Part shown: positions 34,655 through 43,465 of the stretch, piece after piece
Numbering within the stretch: the first letter of the stretch is position 1
How the letters are laid out: the number at the start of each line of letters is the position of its first letter
NCBI GenBank assembly: GCA_900554565.1
Contig: USHX01000014.1
Span: 1 to 43,465, forward strand
Source: an uncultured Clostridium sp.
GTDB lineage: Bacteria; Bacillota; Clostridia; TANB77; CAG-508
DNA: 43,465 nucleotides
Direction of reading: 5' to 3'
Program-made: the position numbers and the translations under genes
Notes under the pieces: model-generated
What the model saw: the letters and a program-made list of their open reading frames with translations, nothing else
Database searches by the model: none
What the model was told of the DNA's origin: nothing

Positions 34655-35965
34655 ATGAAAAAAATAAAAAAATGGATTTATATATTAGCAACCATAATTG
34701 TCATAACCATAATTGTTATAATATTATTTAAGATTTACTCAAACAAAAATAGTTCAGATAATAAAGAAACAGATTTTGAAAATCAAATAGATTATCAAGC
34801 TAATCAAAATATAGAGGAAGAAACAAATAGAAATAAATATTATGCTACAAAAAATATTGCTAATAAGTTTATTTCTGCTATAGTACAAGAAGATAGTGAA
34901 ACACTAAACTCTGTATTAGAACCAACATATAAACAAAAATATAATATAACAAAAAATAATGTCTTAAATAAAATGAAATTTACAGAAATAAATAACTTAA
35001 CAGAATATGAAATGGATAATTTAGAAGTTGAGTTAGAAATAGATAAAATGTATGTTAAAGAAAAAAGTGTTAATATTAGTACATACTTAGTAACAGGAAA
35101 TTTAAAATCTAATATATTAGATATAAATACTGAATATAGTATGATAATATTAGAGGATTCAACTAATACTACATTTTATGTGCTTCCAAATGATTTTGTA
35201 AATGACAACAATTATAATGACACAAATAAATTTAAAGATTATATAAATAAATATGAAAATATTGATGCAAATGAGTATAACAAATTTGAATACAACAATA
35301 TAGATGATGTAACTATAATAAATGATTATTTAAGTAAATATAAGGATTACCTAGCTACTGATATAGAAAAAGCATATGATTTACTATCAGATGATTATAA
35401 AAAAGAAAAATTTGAAGATTATTCAAAATATGAAAAATACATAAATAATCATAAAAGACAATTGTTAACAATCTCATTTACAAAATATAAAGTGACAGAT
35501 AAAGATGATGGAAAAGAATATGTATGCTTAGATAGTAATAACAATTATTATATATTTAAAGAAACATCTATTATGAATTACAAATTGTATTTAGATGATT
35601 ATACAGTGGATATAGAAGAATTTCTTGATAAATATAATAAAGCAAATGAAACTACAAAAATTGGTATGAATACAGATAAAATAATAAAAGCTATAAATAG
35701 GAAAGACTACGATTATATTTATAAAAAGCTAGATCAAGACTTTGCTAATAATAACTTTGGAAGCTTAGAAGGATTTGAAAATTATATGAATCAAAATTTT
35801 AATGCTATTTATGAAGCAACATATTATAATTCTAGTAAAGAAAATAATGTATATGTTCAACCAGTAACTTTAAAAGTAAAAGATTCAGATGAACAAAAAT
35901 CTTTAAACATAATAATGAAACTAGAAGAAGGAACAGACTTTGTAATGTCATTTAGTATAAAATAA
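34655..35965 (+). CDS. VirB8-like protein with repeated NTF2-like domains
   Basis: 436 residues. The basic N-terminus and one membrane helix (about 7-26) are followed by three similar extracellular segments. They start near residues 66 (NIANKFISAIVQEDSETLNSVLE), 230 (YLSKYKDYLATDIEKAYDLLSDDYK) and 345 (DKIIKAINRKDYDYIYKKLDQDFA). Each has the helix pair and beta-rich follow-up of NTF2-like folds. The second matches the domain of the protein at 30019. It is the last gene of the T4SS operon, 15 bp after the hydrolase, and a perfect terminator follows. The fold is inferred from pattern. Confidence 0.7.
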   Translation: MKKIKKWIYILATIIVITIIVIILFKIYSNKNSSDNKETDFENQIDYQANQNIEEETNRNKYYATKNIANKFISAIVQEDSETLNSVLEPTYKQKYNITKNNVLNKMKFTEINNLTEYEMDNLEVELEIDKMYVKEKSVNISTYLVTGNLKSNILDINTEYSMIILEDSTNTTFYVLPNDFVNDNNYNDTNKFKDYINKYENIDANEYNKFEYNNIDDVTIINDYLSKYKDYLATDIEKAYDLLSDDYKKEKFEDYSKYEKYINNHKRQLLTISFTKYKVTDKDDGKEYVCLDSNNNYYIFKETSIMNYKLYLDDYTVDIEEFLDKYNKANETTKIGMNTDKIIKAINRKDYDYIYKKLDQDFANNNFGSLEGFENYMNQNFNAIYEATYYNSSKENNVYVQPVTLKVKDSDEQKSLNIIMKLEEGTDFVMSFSIK

Positions 35966-35968
35966 ATC

Positions 35969-36002
35969 AAAAGCCCTAAATCTTTTATGATTTAGGGCTT
36001 TT
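35969..36002. terminator. Bidirectional terminator at the end of the T4SS operon
   Basis: AAAAGCCCTAAATC (35969-35982) and GATTTAGGGCTTTT (35989-36002) are perfect 14-bp arms with T-runs on both sides. It also ends the convergent J-domain gene. Confidence 0.9.
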
Positions 36003-36017
36003 AGCAATCATATAAAA

Positions 36018-36692
36018 CTATTTAAACATATTCAAAAAAGGATCAATAATAAGCTTTAAAAAAGGATTATCTAAATACAACTTAAAAAAGAAATTCTGTA
36101 CAAAAGGAATTTGCCAAATTAAAAACAAAACAAAAACAGTAATCATAATAGAAATACCACTACGAACATAATCAGAAAAAGACTTTTTATATCTAATCTT
36201 ATAACCACGATTCTTCAAATCTTGAATATAAGCATCATGATAAGCTTTTTCTCTAGCATATTCAACCTGTTTTTGATACTCTAACTCTTCTTGTAATTGC
36301 CTTTGTTTTCTTAATAATTCTTCATTATATACATCTTCATAATTAGAATTAGAATCATTCCAATTAAAATCCTGCTTATTCACATTAAAATCAAAATTAC
36401 CAGACCTTTTTGTGTTAGGAGAGTAATTATCTGCATTGTATAAATTAGATTCTTCTGGTTGAATATGGCTTGAATTTTCAAGCTCTAAATCATATTCTCT
36501 TTTCTTTGTTTCATCAGATAAAACTTCATATGCTTCATTAATTTTTTTCAACTTGTTTTCATATTCTTCTTTTTTAGAATCATCTTGTAAATCAGGATGA
36601 TATTTTTTTACCAAAGTTATGTAAGCTTTTTTTATAACTTCAGGTGAAGCTTTTTGACTTACTTCTAATATATCATAATAATTTTCTTTCAT
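36018..36692 (-). CDS. Membrane-anchored J-domain (DnaJ-like) protein
   Basis: 224 residues from ATG 36692 (GGTGG upstream); the earlier ATG at 36734 is less likely. The J domain fills residues 1-70: YYDILEVSQKASPEVIKKAYITLVKKYHPDL with the HPD motif that activates DnaK. A Gln/Asn-rich linker with many charged residues follows. A hydrophobic helix at about 180-200 (ISIMITVFVLFLIWQIPF) is followed by a short amphipathic end. There is no zinc finger or client-binding domain, so it is not DnaJ itself. It probably recruits DnaK to the membrane. It may serve the neighbouring secretion system; that is speculation. Confidence 0.85.
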   Translation of the reverse strand: MKENYYDILEVSQKASPEVIKKAYITLVKKYHPDLQDDSKKEEYENKLKKINEAYEVLSDETKKREYDLELENSSHIQPEESNLYNADNYSPNTKRSGNFDFNVNKQDFNWNDSNSNYEDVYNEELLRKQRQLQEELEYQKQVEYAREKAYHDAYIQDLKNRGYKIRYKKSFSDYVRSGISIMITVFVLFLIWQIPFVQNFFFKLYLDNPFLKLIIDPFLNMFK

Positions 36693-36823
36693 AAAACCAC
36701 CATTTCTAAATTTTATAAAATTAATATAACACAAAAAAGTGACATCTTCAATAGAGGTGTTTCATAATTATAAATAAAAGAGACATTTTTATGACTGACA
36801 GATTAATAAAAGGGGGATTGAAT

Positions 36824-37690
36824 TTGAAAAATGGAATATGTTTAGCAGGTGGTGGGGTAAAAGGTGCTGCGCATATAGGAGCAATAAAGGCATTAGAAGA
36901 GGCAAATTTGAGTTTTGAATATACTGGAGGCACATCTTCCGGAAGTATTGTGGCTAGCTTATATGCATGTGGATTTACTGCAGATGAAATGTATAAAATA
37001 TTTAAAAAATATTGTAGAAAAATAAAATATGTGGATTTTATAAATATTATAAAATTAATTTTAGGACTAATTTTTACAGGAAAAATTATTATAGGTGGCT
37101 TAAATTCAGGTAAACAGATTGAAAGACTTATAAACAAGCAGTGTGAGAAAAAGCAAATTGATAATATAAATGAAATAAAGAAAAAGCTAGTAATTCCAAG
37201 TGTAGATTTGTGCACAGGTGATGTTATATGTTTTTCTTCACAATTGTATGAAAATAGGGCAAAGATTTCGGATAAGACAATTTTTATAAATGATGTAAAT
37301 ATAGGAAAAGCAGTGAGAGCAAGTTGTAGTTATCCTGTAGTTTTTGCGCCTTGTAAATATAATGGAAGATATTTGGTTGATGGCGGAATAAGAGAAAATG
37401 TGCCTTGGAAAGAGCTTAATTTGCTTGGGGCAAAAAAGGTTATAAATTTTATGTTTGAAGATGAACCAAATGAAGAGTGTAAACATGATTTAGTAAATAG
37501 TGCTACAAAATCAATTGGTTTATTATGTAGAGAACTTTCTAATTATGAAATGATGGGTTCAGATTTTACTATAAAATTTAGAAGTAAAAAAGTTGGACTC
37601 CTAGATATGAAAAAAATAGATGAATTATATAGTTTGGGATATTATGAAACTAAAAGGAATATTAAAGAAATTAAAGAATTTTTAAAATAA
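36824..37690 (+). CDS. Patatin-like phospholipase
   Basis: 288 residues from TTG 36824, 7 nt after a GGGGG site; the ATG at 36791 has no site and adds an atypical leader. The oxyanion motif GGGVKG comes near residue 10. The nucleophile motif GTSSG is near residue 40 (Ser in GxSxG). The DGG of the Ser-Asp dyad is near residue 190 (DGGIRENVP). These are the patatin family signatures for a bacterial lipid acyl hydrolase. There is no signal peptide. The substrate cannot be told from sequence. Confidence 0.9.
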   Translation: MKNGICLAGGGVKGAAHIGAIKALEEANLSFEYTGGTSSGSIVASLYACGFTADEMYKIFKKYCRKIKYVDFINIIKLILGLIFTGKIIIGGLNSGKQIERLINKQCEKKQIDNINEIKKKLVIPSVDLCTGDVICFSSQLYENRAKISDKTIFINDVNIGKAVRASCSYPVVFAPCKYNGRYLVDGGIRENVPWKELNLLGAKKVINFMFEDEPNEECKHDLVNSATKSIGLLCRELSNYEMMGSDFTIKFRSKKVGLLDMKKIDELYSLGYYETKRNIKEIKEFLK

Positions 37691-37695
37691 AAAAG

Positions 37696-37723
37696 CCCCT
37701 AATTTAAAATAATAAATTAGGGG
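37696..37723 (-). terminator. Terminator of the CoA-dehydratase activase transcript
   Basis: CCCCTAATTT (37696-37705) pairs with AAATTAGGGG (37714-37723). On the minus strand it is followed by CTTTTTTATTTT, so it ends the leftward transcript. On the plus strand it lies just after the patatin gene. Confidence 0.8.
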
Positions 37724-37725
37724 AG

Positions 37726-37844
37726 AATAAATCTTCATGAATATAGATTAAGCGCTTTTTTAGGGTGTGACTTTTCGCTTTAAAGTCACGTAATTAGTAT
37801 GAAGATTTATTACTTATGTAATGTGTATGAAAAAGCCATTACAT
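37726..37844 (-). ncRNA. Structured 3' untranslated region of the activase gene
   Basis: AATAAATCTTCAT (37726-37738) and ATGAAGATTTATT (37799-37811) form a perfect 13-bp outer stem. Inside it GTGACTTT/AAAGTCAC (37767-37774 and 37782-37789) form an inner hairpin. A third hairpin ATGTAATG/CATTACAT (37816-37823 and 37837-37844) lies between it and the stop codon. Together with the terminator these make about 150 nt of paired RNA. It could be a 3'-end-derived small RNA or a stability element. Confidence 0.45.
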
Positions 37845-37849
37845 TTATA

Positions 37850-40800
37850 TTATACTACTGTTTTATGTTTACTGTCAAGTTTTTTAGAATTATTATTTTC
37901 AGCAGTAGAATTATTTTTTGTATTATTAGAATTTTCTTCTTCAGATTTTAAGTTGTCTTTTGCAACAGTCATAAGAAGTTTAATTCTATTTGTTTGGTTA
38001 GCTTCACTTGCACCAGGGTCATAATCAACTGGAGAAATATTAGCCATAGGGTAAATACTTCTAATTGTTTTTATAACACCTTTACCAACAACATGGTTTG
38101 GAAGGCAAGCAAATGGTTGAACGCAAATGATATTAGGAATTCCATTTTCAATATATTCAATCATTTCAGCTGTTAAGAACCAGCCTTCACCAGTTTGGTT
38201 ACCAATAGATAAAACATCTTTTACTTTATCTTCTAGATGCCAAATATCGCAAGGTTGTAGGTAATCTTTTTTCGAATTAGCTAAAGCAATTTTTACATCT
38301 TTTTCTAGAATATCAACTAATTTAATAGCTGTTTTCATTATTTTTGATGATGTTTTATTTGTATTTAATAAACTATTAAATGTAATTTTATGTGTGCACA
38401 TGAATTTAACAAATCCCATAAAATCAGGTAAAATAACTTCTGCACCTTCTTTTTCTAAGATATCTGCAACATAATTATTTCCGAAAGGATGATATTTTAT
38501 TAGTACTTCTCCAACAATTCCAACTTTAGGTTTTTTAACAGATGTATCTAATTCAATTTTTTCGAAGTCGTTTACTATATCATATATACTTCGCTTAAAT
38601 TCTTTGTTTGTTGATTTTTCAAGCAATTTTTTGCATTTGTCCATCCATTTATCAAATAAGGCTTGTGTTTCGCCTTTGTTTACTTCATATGCTCTATTTT
38701 TTGTAAGCATTTTTTGTAATAAATCTCCATAAACTACCATTTTTAATAGTCTTTCAGCCATTGGAACAGTTAGTTTAAATCCTGGCATTTTTTCCATTCC
38801 TACAATATTAAATGAAATTACAGGAACTTGGCTAAATCCAGCATCTTTTAGAGCTTTACGAATAAATCCAATGTAGTTTGTTGCTCTACAGCCACCACCA
38901 GTTTGAGACATTATTAAAGCTGTTTTATTTAAATCATATTTTCCAGATTGTAAAGCTTCAATCATTTGTCCTGTAACTAAAATAGAAGGATAACAAGCGT
39001 CGTTATTTACATATTTTAGACCTGTTTCAACTGTTTTTTGAGTACATTCTCTTAATAATTCTACTTTATATCCAGAAGCTTTTACAGCAGCTTCTAGTAG
39101 CTCAAAGTGTATTGGTGCCATTTGTGGTATTAAAATTGTATAGTCTTTTTTCATTTCTTTTGTAAAGATTACTTTTTTAAGACCATAATCACCATCGGCT
39201 TGTTCGTGTATTTTGTCTTGTTCACGTTTTTTCATGCTAGCTAAAAGTGAACGGATACGGATACGAACAGCTCCCAAATTGTTTACTTCATCGATTTTTA
39301 TTAATGTATACATTTTATCATAGCTAGATAAAATTTCCTCAACTTGGTCTGTTGTAACAGCATCAACACCACAACCAAATGAGTTTAGTTGAACAAGTTC
39401 TAAGCAATCGTGTTTTCCAACAAAATCTGCTGCAGCATATAATCTAGCGTGATATACCCATTGATCTACAACTCTTATAGGTCTTTTTGCTTCAGATTTA
39501 TCAGATATACTGTCTTCTGTTAAAACACACAATCCCAAAGATGTAATTAAAGTGTCAATTCCATGGTTTATTTCAGGGTCTACATGGTAAGGTCTACCTG
39601 CTAAAACTATACCTTTTAAATTATTTTCTTCAATATATCTAACAGTTTCAGCACCTTTATCTCTTATGTCTTTTTTACATTTTTGATATTCTGCTTCTGC
39701 TTTTGTTGCAGCTTCTAGCAATTCTTGTTTTGTAAAGTTATATTCTTTAAATTCATCTAATTCTAATATTTTTTTAACCAAATTTTTCTTTTCAAAAGGC
39801 AAGAATGGGTTAATAAATTTTATTGATGGGTCTTTTAAACCTTCAACATTGTTCTTTAAAACTTCTGAATATGAAATTACTATTGGGCAATTGTAGTGGT
39901 TGTCTGCTTTTTCATATTCTTTTCTAGAGTATGGAATACATGGATAAAATATAGTTTTTATTCCTTGTTCTAGTAAGCTTTCAATATGACCATGTGATAG
40001 TTTTGCAGGATAGCAAACTGATTCAGATGGCATAGATTCCATACCTTTTTCATAAGTGCTACGCTTACTTTTTTCAGATAAAATAACCCTAAATCCTAAA
40101 CTTGTTAAAAATGTAAACCAGAATGGATAATCTTCGTACATATTTAAAACTCTAGGGATTCCAATTGTTCCTCTTGGTGCAAATTGTTCTTCTAGTGGTG
40201 TGTAATTGAATATTCTTTCAAACTTGTATTGTACTAAGTTTGGTAATTTTTTTGATTTTGTAACAACTCCGGCTCCTTTTTCACAACGGTTTCCAGATAC
40301 ATGGATTTGTCCATTACTAAATTTGTTTATTGTTAATTTACAATGATTTTCACAGTTGTTACATCTTGTATGTGTTACTTTTATTTCTAGTTTGTCAATT
40401 TCATCAGCTTTTAATATTTTTGAGTAATATTCCATATCTAGGTTTGTTTCATATTGTTCTTTTGAAAGTAAGGCCATTCCATATGCACCCATAAGACCAG
40501 CTATATCAGGTCTTACAACATTTTTTCCTACTATTAATTCAAATGCACGTAAAACAGCATCATTATAAAATGTTCCACCTTGTACAACTATGTGGTTTCC
40601 AAGTGTTTCTACATCTCTTACTTTCATAACTTTTTGAATTGCATTTTTTATAACTGAATATGAAAGACCACTTGATATATCTCCAACTGAATATCCTTCT
40701 TTTTGAGCTTGTTTGATTTTTGAGTTCATAAATACTGTACATCTTGAACCTAGGTCAACAGGTGTTTTTGATTTTATAGCTTCTTTTACAAACTCTGATA

Positions 40801-42190
40801 TTTCAATATTTAAGCTTTTTGCAAAAGTTTCTATAAAAGATCCACAGCCTGAAGAACAAGCTTCATTTAACATGATATTGTCAATTGAACCATTTTTCAT
40901 TTTTATGTATTTCATGTCTTGACCACCAATGTCAACAATACTTGTAACATCTGGTTCGAATTTTTTGGCAGCTGTATAGTGTGCAATTGTTTCTATTTCA
41001 TTTAAGTCAACATTTAAAGCTGTTTGAATAAGTTTTTCACCATATCCTGTAACTCCACTAAATCTTAGTTTTGCTTTTTCAGGAAGTACACTATATAGTT
41101 TTTTCAACATATTCATAACACTTTTTAAAGGATTTCCTTCATTGCTTCCATATAATGAATAAAGTAAATTTCCTTCATTATCTATTAAAACAAGTTTTGT
41201 TGTTGTAGAACCTGCATCAATACCTAGGAAACAGTCTCCTTCATATGTTGATAATTCTTTTTTTGTTACTGTATCTTTATTGTGTCTGTCTTTAAATTCT
41301 TTGTATTCATCTTCATTTTTAAATAGTGGGTCCAAAGGTTTTGTTGTATTATCATGAGAGATTTTTAAGTTTTCAATTTTTGCTTCTAATTCTGAAGGTG
41401 TGAAAGCTTCAGTATTCATAGAATCTAAAGCAGCACCTTTGGCTACAAGTAGATGAGCTTCTTCTGGCACAATTACTTCATCATCTGTTAAATTTAAAGT
41501 TTCTATAAATCTTGTTCTTAATTCAGATAAATAATTTAAAGGTCCACCTAGAAATGCAACATTTCCTCTAATTGGTCTACCACAAGCAAGTCCACTAATA
41601 GTTTGGTTTACAACTGCTTGGAAAATTGATGCTGCTATATCTTCTTTTGCTGCACCTTCATTTATTAAAGGTTGGATGTCTGTTTTAGCAAAAACACCAC
41701 AACGAGAAGCAATTGGATAAATTGTTTTATAGTTTTTTGCAAGTTCATTAAGACCTGCTGTATCTGTGTGTAATAAAGAAGCCATTTGGTCTAAAAATGC
41801 TCCTGTACCACCAGCACATGTTCCATTCATACGTTGTTCAATTGATTGATCAAAATAAATTATTTTGGCATCTTCTCCACCAAGCTCAATAACTACATCT
41901 GTTTTTGGTATGTATTTTTCAACAGCACGTTTACAAGAAACAACTTCTTGAATAAAGTCAACTCCTAAGAATTTTGCTGCAGACATTGCTCCAGAACCTG
42001 TAAGTGCTAATGTAAAGTTGTTTGAAGGATATTTTAAAAGTAAATCTTCTAACACATTACATACAGTATTTTTAGTATCTGAAAAATGTCTTTGATAATT
42101 TTTATATATAGTTTTTTTGTTTTTATCCATTACGATAATTTTAACTGTTGTTGAACCAACATCTAATCCAACATGTAATATTTCATTCAT
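37850..42190 (-). CDS. Giant 2-hydroxyacyl-CoA dehydratase activase (BadF/BcrA-type)
   Basis: 1446 residues. Two ASKHA ATPase domains in tandem open the protein. The first (1-265) has GLDVGSTTVK and GTCAGGTGAF. The second (about 320-580) has GIDAGSTTTKLV and ACSSGCGSFIE. The cysteine of each glycine-rich motif would hold an intersubunit [4Fe-4S] cluster. A segment with HTRCNNCENHCKL follows at about 635. Then come a DUF2229 region (GTIGIPRVLNMYEDYPFW...ESVCYPAKL) and an HgdB-like C-terminal part with further cysteines (SYGC/SFGCGVDAV, GGGCRATNY). In the classic system the activase injects an electron into the dehydratase with ATP. This long form probably combines activator and partner; its substrate is unknown. 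The C-terminal 25 residues are Asn/Lys-rich. Confidence 0.9.
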   Translation of the reverse strand: MNEILHVGLDVGSTTVKIIVMDKNKKTIYKNYQRHFSDTKNTVCNVLEDLLLKYPSNNFTLALTGSGAMSAAKFLGVDFIQEVVSCKRAVEKYIPKTDVVIELGGEDAKIIYFDQSIEQRMNGTCAGGTGAFLDQMASLLHTDTAGLNELAKNYKTIYPIASRCGVFAKTDIQPLINEGAAKEDIAASIFQAVVNQTISGLACGRPIRGNVAFLGGPLNYLSELRTRFIETLNLTDDEVIVPEEAHLLVAKGAALDSMNTEAFTPSELEAKIENLKISHDNTTKPLDPLFKNEDEYKEFKDRHNKDTVTKKELSTYEGDCFLGIDAGSTTTKLVLIDNEGNLLYSLYGSNEGNPLKSVMNMLKKLYSVLPEKAKLRFSGVTGYGEKLIQTALNVDLNEIETIAHYTAAKKFEPDVTSIVDIGGQDMKYIKMKNGSIDNIMLNEACSSGCGSFIETFAKSLNIEISEFVKEAIKSKTPVDLGSRCTVFMNSKIKQAQKEGYSVGDISSGLSYSVIKNAIQKVMKVRDVETLGNHIVVQGGTFYNDAVLRAFELIVGKNVVRPDIAGLMGAYGMALLSKEQYETNLDMEYYSKILKADEIDKLEIKVTHTRCNNCENHCKLTINKFSNGQIHVSGNRCEKGAGVVTKSKKLPNLVQYKFERIFNYTPLEEQFAPRGTIGIPRVLNMYEDYPFWFTFLTSLGFRVILSEKSKRSTYEKGMESMPSESVCYPAKLSHGHIESLLEQGIKTIFYPCIPYSRKEYEKADNHYNCPIVISYSEVLKNNVEGLKDPSIKFINPFLPFEKKNLVKKILELDEFKEYNFTKQELLEAATKAEAEYQKCKKDIRDKGAETVRYIEENNLKGIVLAGRPYHVDPEINHGIDTLITSLGLCVLTEDSISDKSEAKRPIRVVDQWVYHARLYAAADFVGKHDCLELVQLNSFGCGVDAVTTDQVEEILSSYDKMYTLIKIDEVNNLGAVRIRIRSLLASMKKREQDKIHEQADGDYGLKKVIFTKEMKKDYTILIPQMAPIHFELLEAAVKASGYKVELLRECTQKTVETGLKYVNNDACYPSILVTGQMIEALQSGKYDLNKTALIMSQTGGGCRATNYIGFIRKALKDAGFSQVPVISFNIVGMEKMPGFKLTVPMAERLLKMVVYGDLLQKMLTKNRAYEVNKGETQALFDKWMDKCKKLLEKSTNKEFKRSIYDIVNDFEKIELDTSVKKPKVGIVGEVLIKYHPFGNNYVADILEKEGAEVILPDFMGFVKFMCTHKITFNSLLNTNKTSSKIMKTAIKLVDILEKDVKIALANSKKDYLQPCDIWHLEDKVKDVLSIGNQTGEGWFLTAEMIEYIENGIPNIICVQPFACLPNHVVGKGVIKTIRSIYPMANISPVDYDPGASEANQTNRIKLLMTVAKDNLKSEEENSNNTKNNSTAENNNSKKLDSKHKTVV

Positions 42191-42238
42191 GACAAAATCT
42201 CCTTTTTTGTTTATAATTTTGCGCTTTTAAACACCCTA

Positions 42239-42267
42239 ATTGTATACGGAAAAGAGCTTTTTGTCAA
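42239..42267 (-). promoter_or_regulatory. Promoter of the activase gene
   Basis: On the minus strand TTGACA (42267-42262), 17 nt, TACAAT (42244-42239). The ribosome site AGGAGA lies 40 bp further, before the ATG at 42190. Confidence 0.8.
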
Positions 42268-42449
42268 ATGGAAAATACAGGAAAATTATGTTCTAAATAG
42301 GACAAACAAATAATAGAATTAAATAGAAAAAGCAGTATGAAATTACAAGAATTAAAACTAGGTTTTTAAAGCATGATTTTATAAAAGAATTAACGTATTT
42401 GAATGAAAAAGTAATTAATATTGCCAAAAGAAAAAATAAGGAGGAGCTT

Positions 42450-42989
42450 ATGAAAAATAAAAAAATTATTATAATTTTTTCAATTTTATTAATATTGGTT
42501 TTAATTGGAGGATATTTTGCAATAAAATATGCAAAGCAAAGTAAAGAAGAAACAATAACAGAAGAATATACACCACAAGAAGAAATCTCAGATGAACAAT
42601 TAAGACAAACAATAGTAAGTTTATATTTTATTTCCAAAGACACAAAAGAAATAGTGCCAGAGGCAAGACTTATAAATATTAAAGAAATAATAAATGATCC
42701 ATGTGATAAATTAATTAATTTATTAATAGAAGGTCCTAAGAGTGATAAACAAGAAAAAATAATGCCTGAAAATACAAAATTGTTAAAAACATATATGGAA
42801 GGCGATTGTGTAACAATAGATTTATCAAAAGAATTTTTAAATTACGATAAAACAGAAGAAAATACAAAAGAAAAATTACTTCAAAGTATAGTACATACAT
42901 TAACTCAATTAACAGAAGTAAATAAAGTAAAAATATTAATAGAAGGAAATGTAAACGAAGAATTTAATGAAACATATACTTTAAAATAA
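42450..42989 (+). CDS. GerMN-domain membrane protein
   Basis: 179 residues from ATG 42450, served by AAGGAGG; the earlier ATG at 42399 has no site. One N-terminal membrane helix (about 5-27, IIIIFSILLILVLIGGYFAI) is followed by an acidic linker. A GerMN domain follows, with the typical VSLYFIS start, KLINLLIEGPKSD, and VTIDLSKEFLNY...LLQSIVHTLTQLTEVNKVKILIEG. GerMN domains occur in spore germination proteins and in other envelope proteins, so sporulation cannot be concluded. It is convergent with the small gene at 43158, with a single base between the stop codons. Confidence 0.87.
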   Translation: MKNKKIIIIFSILLILVLIGGYFAIKYAKQSKEETITEEYTPQEEISDEQLRQTIVSLYFISKDTKEIVPEARLINIKEIINDPCDKLINLLIEGPKSDKQEKIMPENTKLLKTYMEGDCVTIDLSKEFLNYDKTEENTKEKLLQSIVHTLTQLTEVNKVKILIEGNVNEEFNETYTLK

Positions 42990-42990
42990 T

Positions 42991-43158
42991 TTATTTAAAA
43001 AGCTTATAAAGTGTTACATATTTTGTAAATCTTTTAAAATCATTTAAAAAATGTTCAACATCATTTAAAGATTTTATTGTATTTTTCTTATAGGTTTTGA
43101 AATTCGGTTTCTTCTTTTTTGGAGGTGGCTTTTTTCCACCTCTATTATTTTGTTCCAT
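42991..43158 (-). CDS. 55-residue basic protein
   Basis: Starts at ATG 43158 and ends at TAA 42991. The first 23 residues are rich in lysine and proline (GGKKPPPKKKKPNFKTYKK). The rest is predicted helical: NTIKSLNDVEHFLNDFKRFTKY and VTLYKLFK. AAAGGAC lies 10 nt before the ATG and an AT-rich -10-like TATTATATAAC is upstream. The frame is complete and compact, with codon use like its neighbours, so it is likely real. I do not recognise the family. The stop is one base from the gerM-like gene's stop. Confidence 0.55.
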   Translation of the reverse strand: MEQNNRGGKKPPPKKKKPNFKTYKKNTIKSLNDVEHFLNDFKRFTKYVTLYKLFK

Positions 43159-43211
43159 AAACTCAGTCCTTTTTGATTTTTTATGTATATTGTTATATAA
43201 TATGAAGCGAA

Positions 43212-43465
43212 ATTAAAATTGTGATAAATTTAGAAAATAAAAAAATTAGCATAAATTCGAAAAAAATCGAATAAATTAGAAAACAAGAGAAAACAAAAGA
43301 ATTTAAATTTACTGATAAATTAAAAATGAAAAAATTAGTATAAATTCGAATAAAATCGAATAAATTAGAAAACGGAAGAAAACAGAAGAATTTAAATTTA
43401 CTAATAAATTTAAAAATGAAAAAATTAGTATAAATTCGAATAAAATCGAATAAATTAGAAAACGG
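43212..43465. repeat. 90-bp AT-rich tandem repeat at the right edge
   Basis: Three copies are visible of a unit with ATTAG(C/T)ATAAATTCGAA, AATCGAATAAATTAGAAAAC and AGAATTTAAATTTACT words. Their ATTAG marks lie at 43245, 43334 and 43424 (spacings 89 and 90). The last copy runs off the window. Copies 2 and 3 are nearly identical and the first has diverged. No coding frame runs through them. Confidence 0.9.

Overview
The window is the replication-origin region of a very AT-rich, low-GC Gram-positive chromosome, most likely an uncultured, gut-type member of the Clostridia. The reasons are the gene order rpmH-rnpA-yidD-yidC-jag-mnmE-mnmG-rsmG-parA-parB-DUF4446 running right from dnaA, the order dnaA-dnaN-recF-gyrB running left, strong GGAGG ribosome sites, sigma-A-type promoters, and a giant 2-hydroxyacyl-CoA dehydratase activase typical of anaerobic Clostridia. 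The lineage is inferred; no rRNA gene is present.

Layout. 1-3078 (minus): a second, very AT-rich type IV secretion (T4SS) operon fragment, with a VirB4 N-domain protein, a VirB4 ATPase and a CpaE/MinD-like ATPase cut by the window edge. 3079-3686: intergenic DNA with strong long-range complementarity that looks like a structured RNA. 3687-10110 (minus): gyrB, recF, dnaN, dnaA, with DnaA-box clusters in three spacers. A DnaA-trio plus AT-rich unwinding element lies just upstream of dnaN, as in Bacillus-type origins. 10435-19999 (plus): ribosomal protein L34, RNase P protein, membrane insertion, tRNA modification and chromosome partition genes. mnmE carries an apparent +1 frameshift near its start. 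20016-21520: two tRNA-Ser genes, a small hypothetical gene, a small Cro/CI-type regulator and a small membrane protein. 21603-36002 (plus): a complete-looking T4SS channel locus. It has three VirB2-like pilins, a PrgI/VirB3-like protein, a split VirB4, VirB6-like, two VirB8-like proteins and a 1210-residue wall hydrolase with three catalytic domains. 36018-43465: a membrane J-domain protein, a patatin lipase, the CoA-dehydratase activase, a GerMN lipoprotein-like/membrane protein, a 55-residue conserved-looking protein and a 90-bp tandem repeat at the right edge.

How it fits together. The core genes are in the leading-strand direction on both sides of oriC. Two T4SS loci flank the origin, one on each arm. 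Neither shows a relaxase, a VirD4 coupling protein or an integrase within the window. The complete locus could therefore be a chromosomal secretion, DNA-transfer or contact apparatus rather than a self-mobile element, though genes outside the window could change that view.

The most unusual signals are in the left T4SS locus. Both VirB4-type genes have a perfect Shine-Dalgarno sequence placed 8 nt before an AUA codon where AUG is expected. The operon promoter is preceded by two tandem TGTCGAT boxes with the 10-bp pitch of Spo0A sites. A perfect pair of TGTCGAA boxes with the same spacing lies between mnmE and mnmG.
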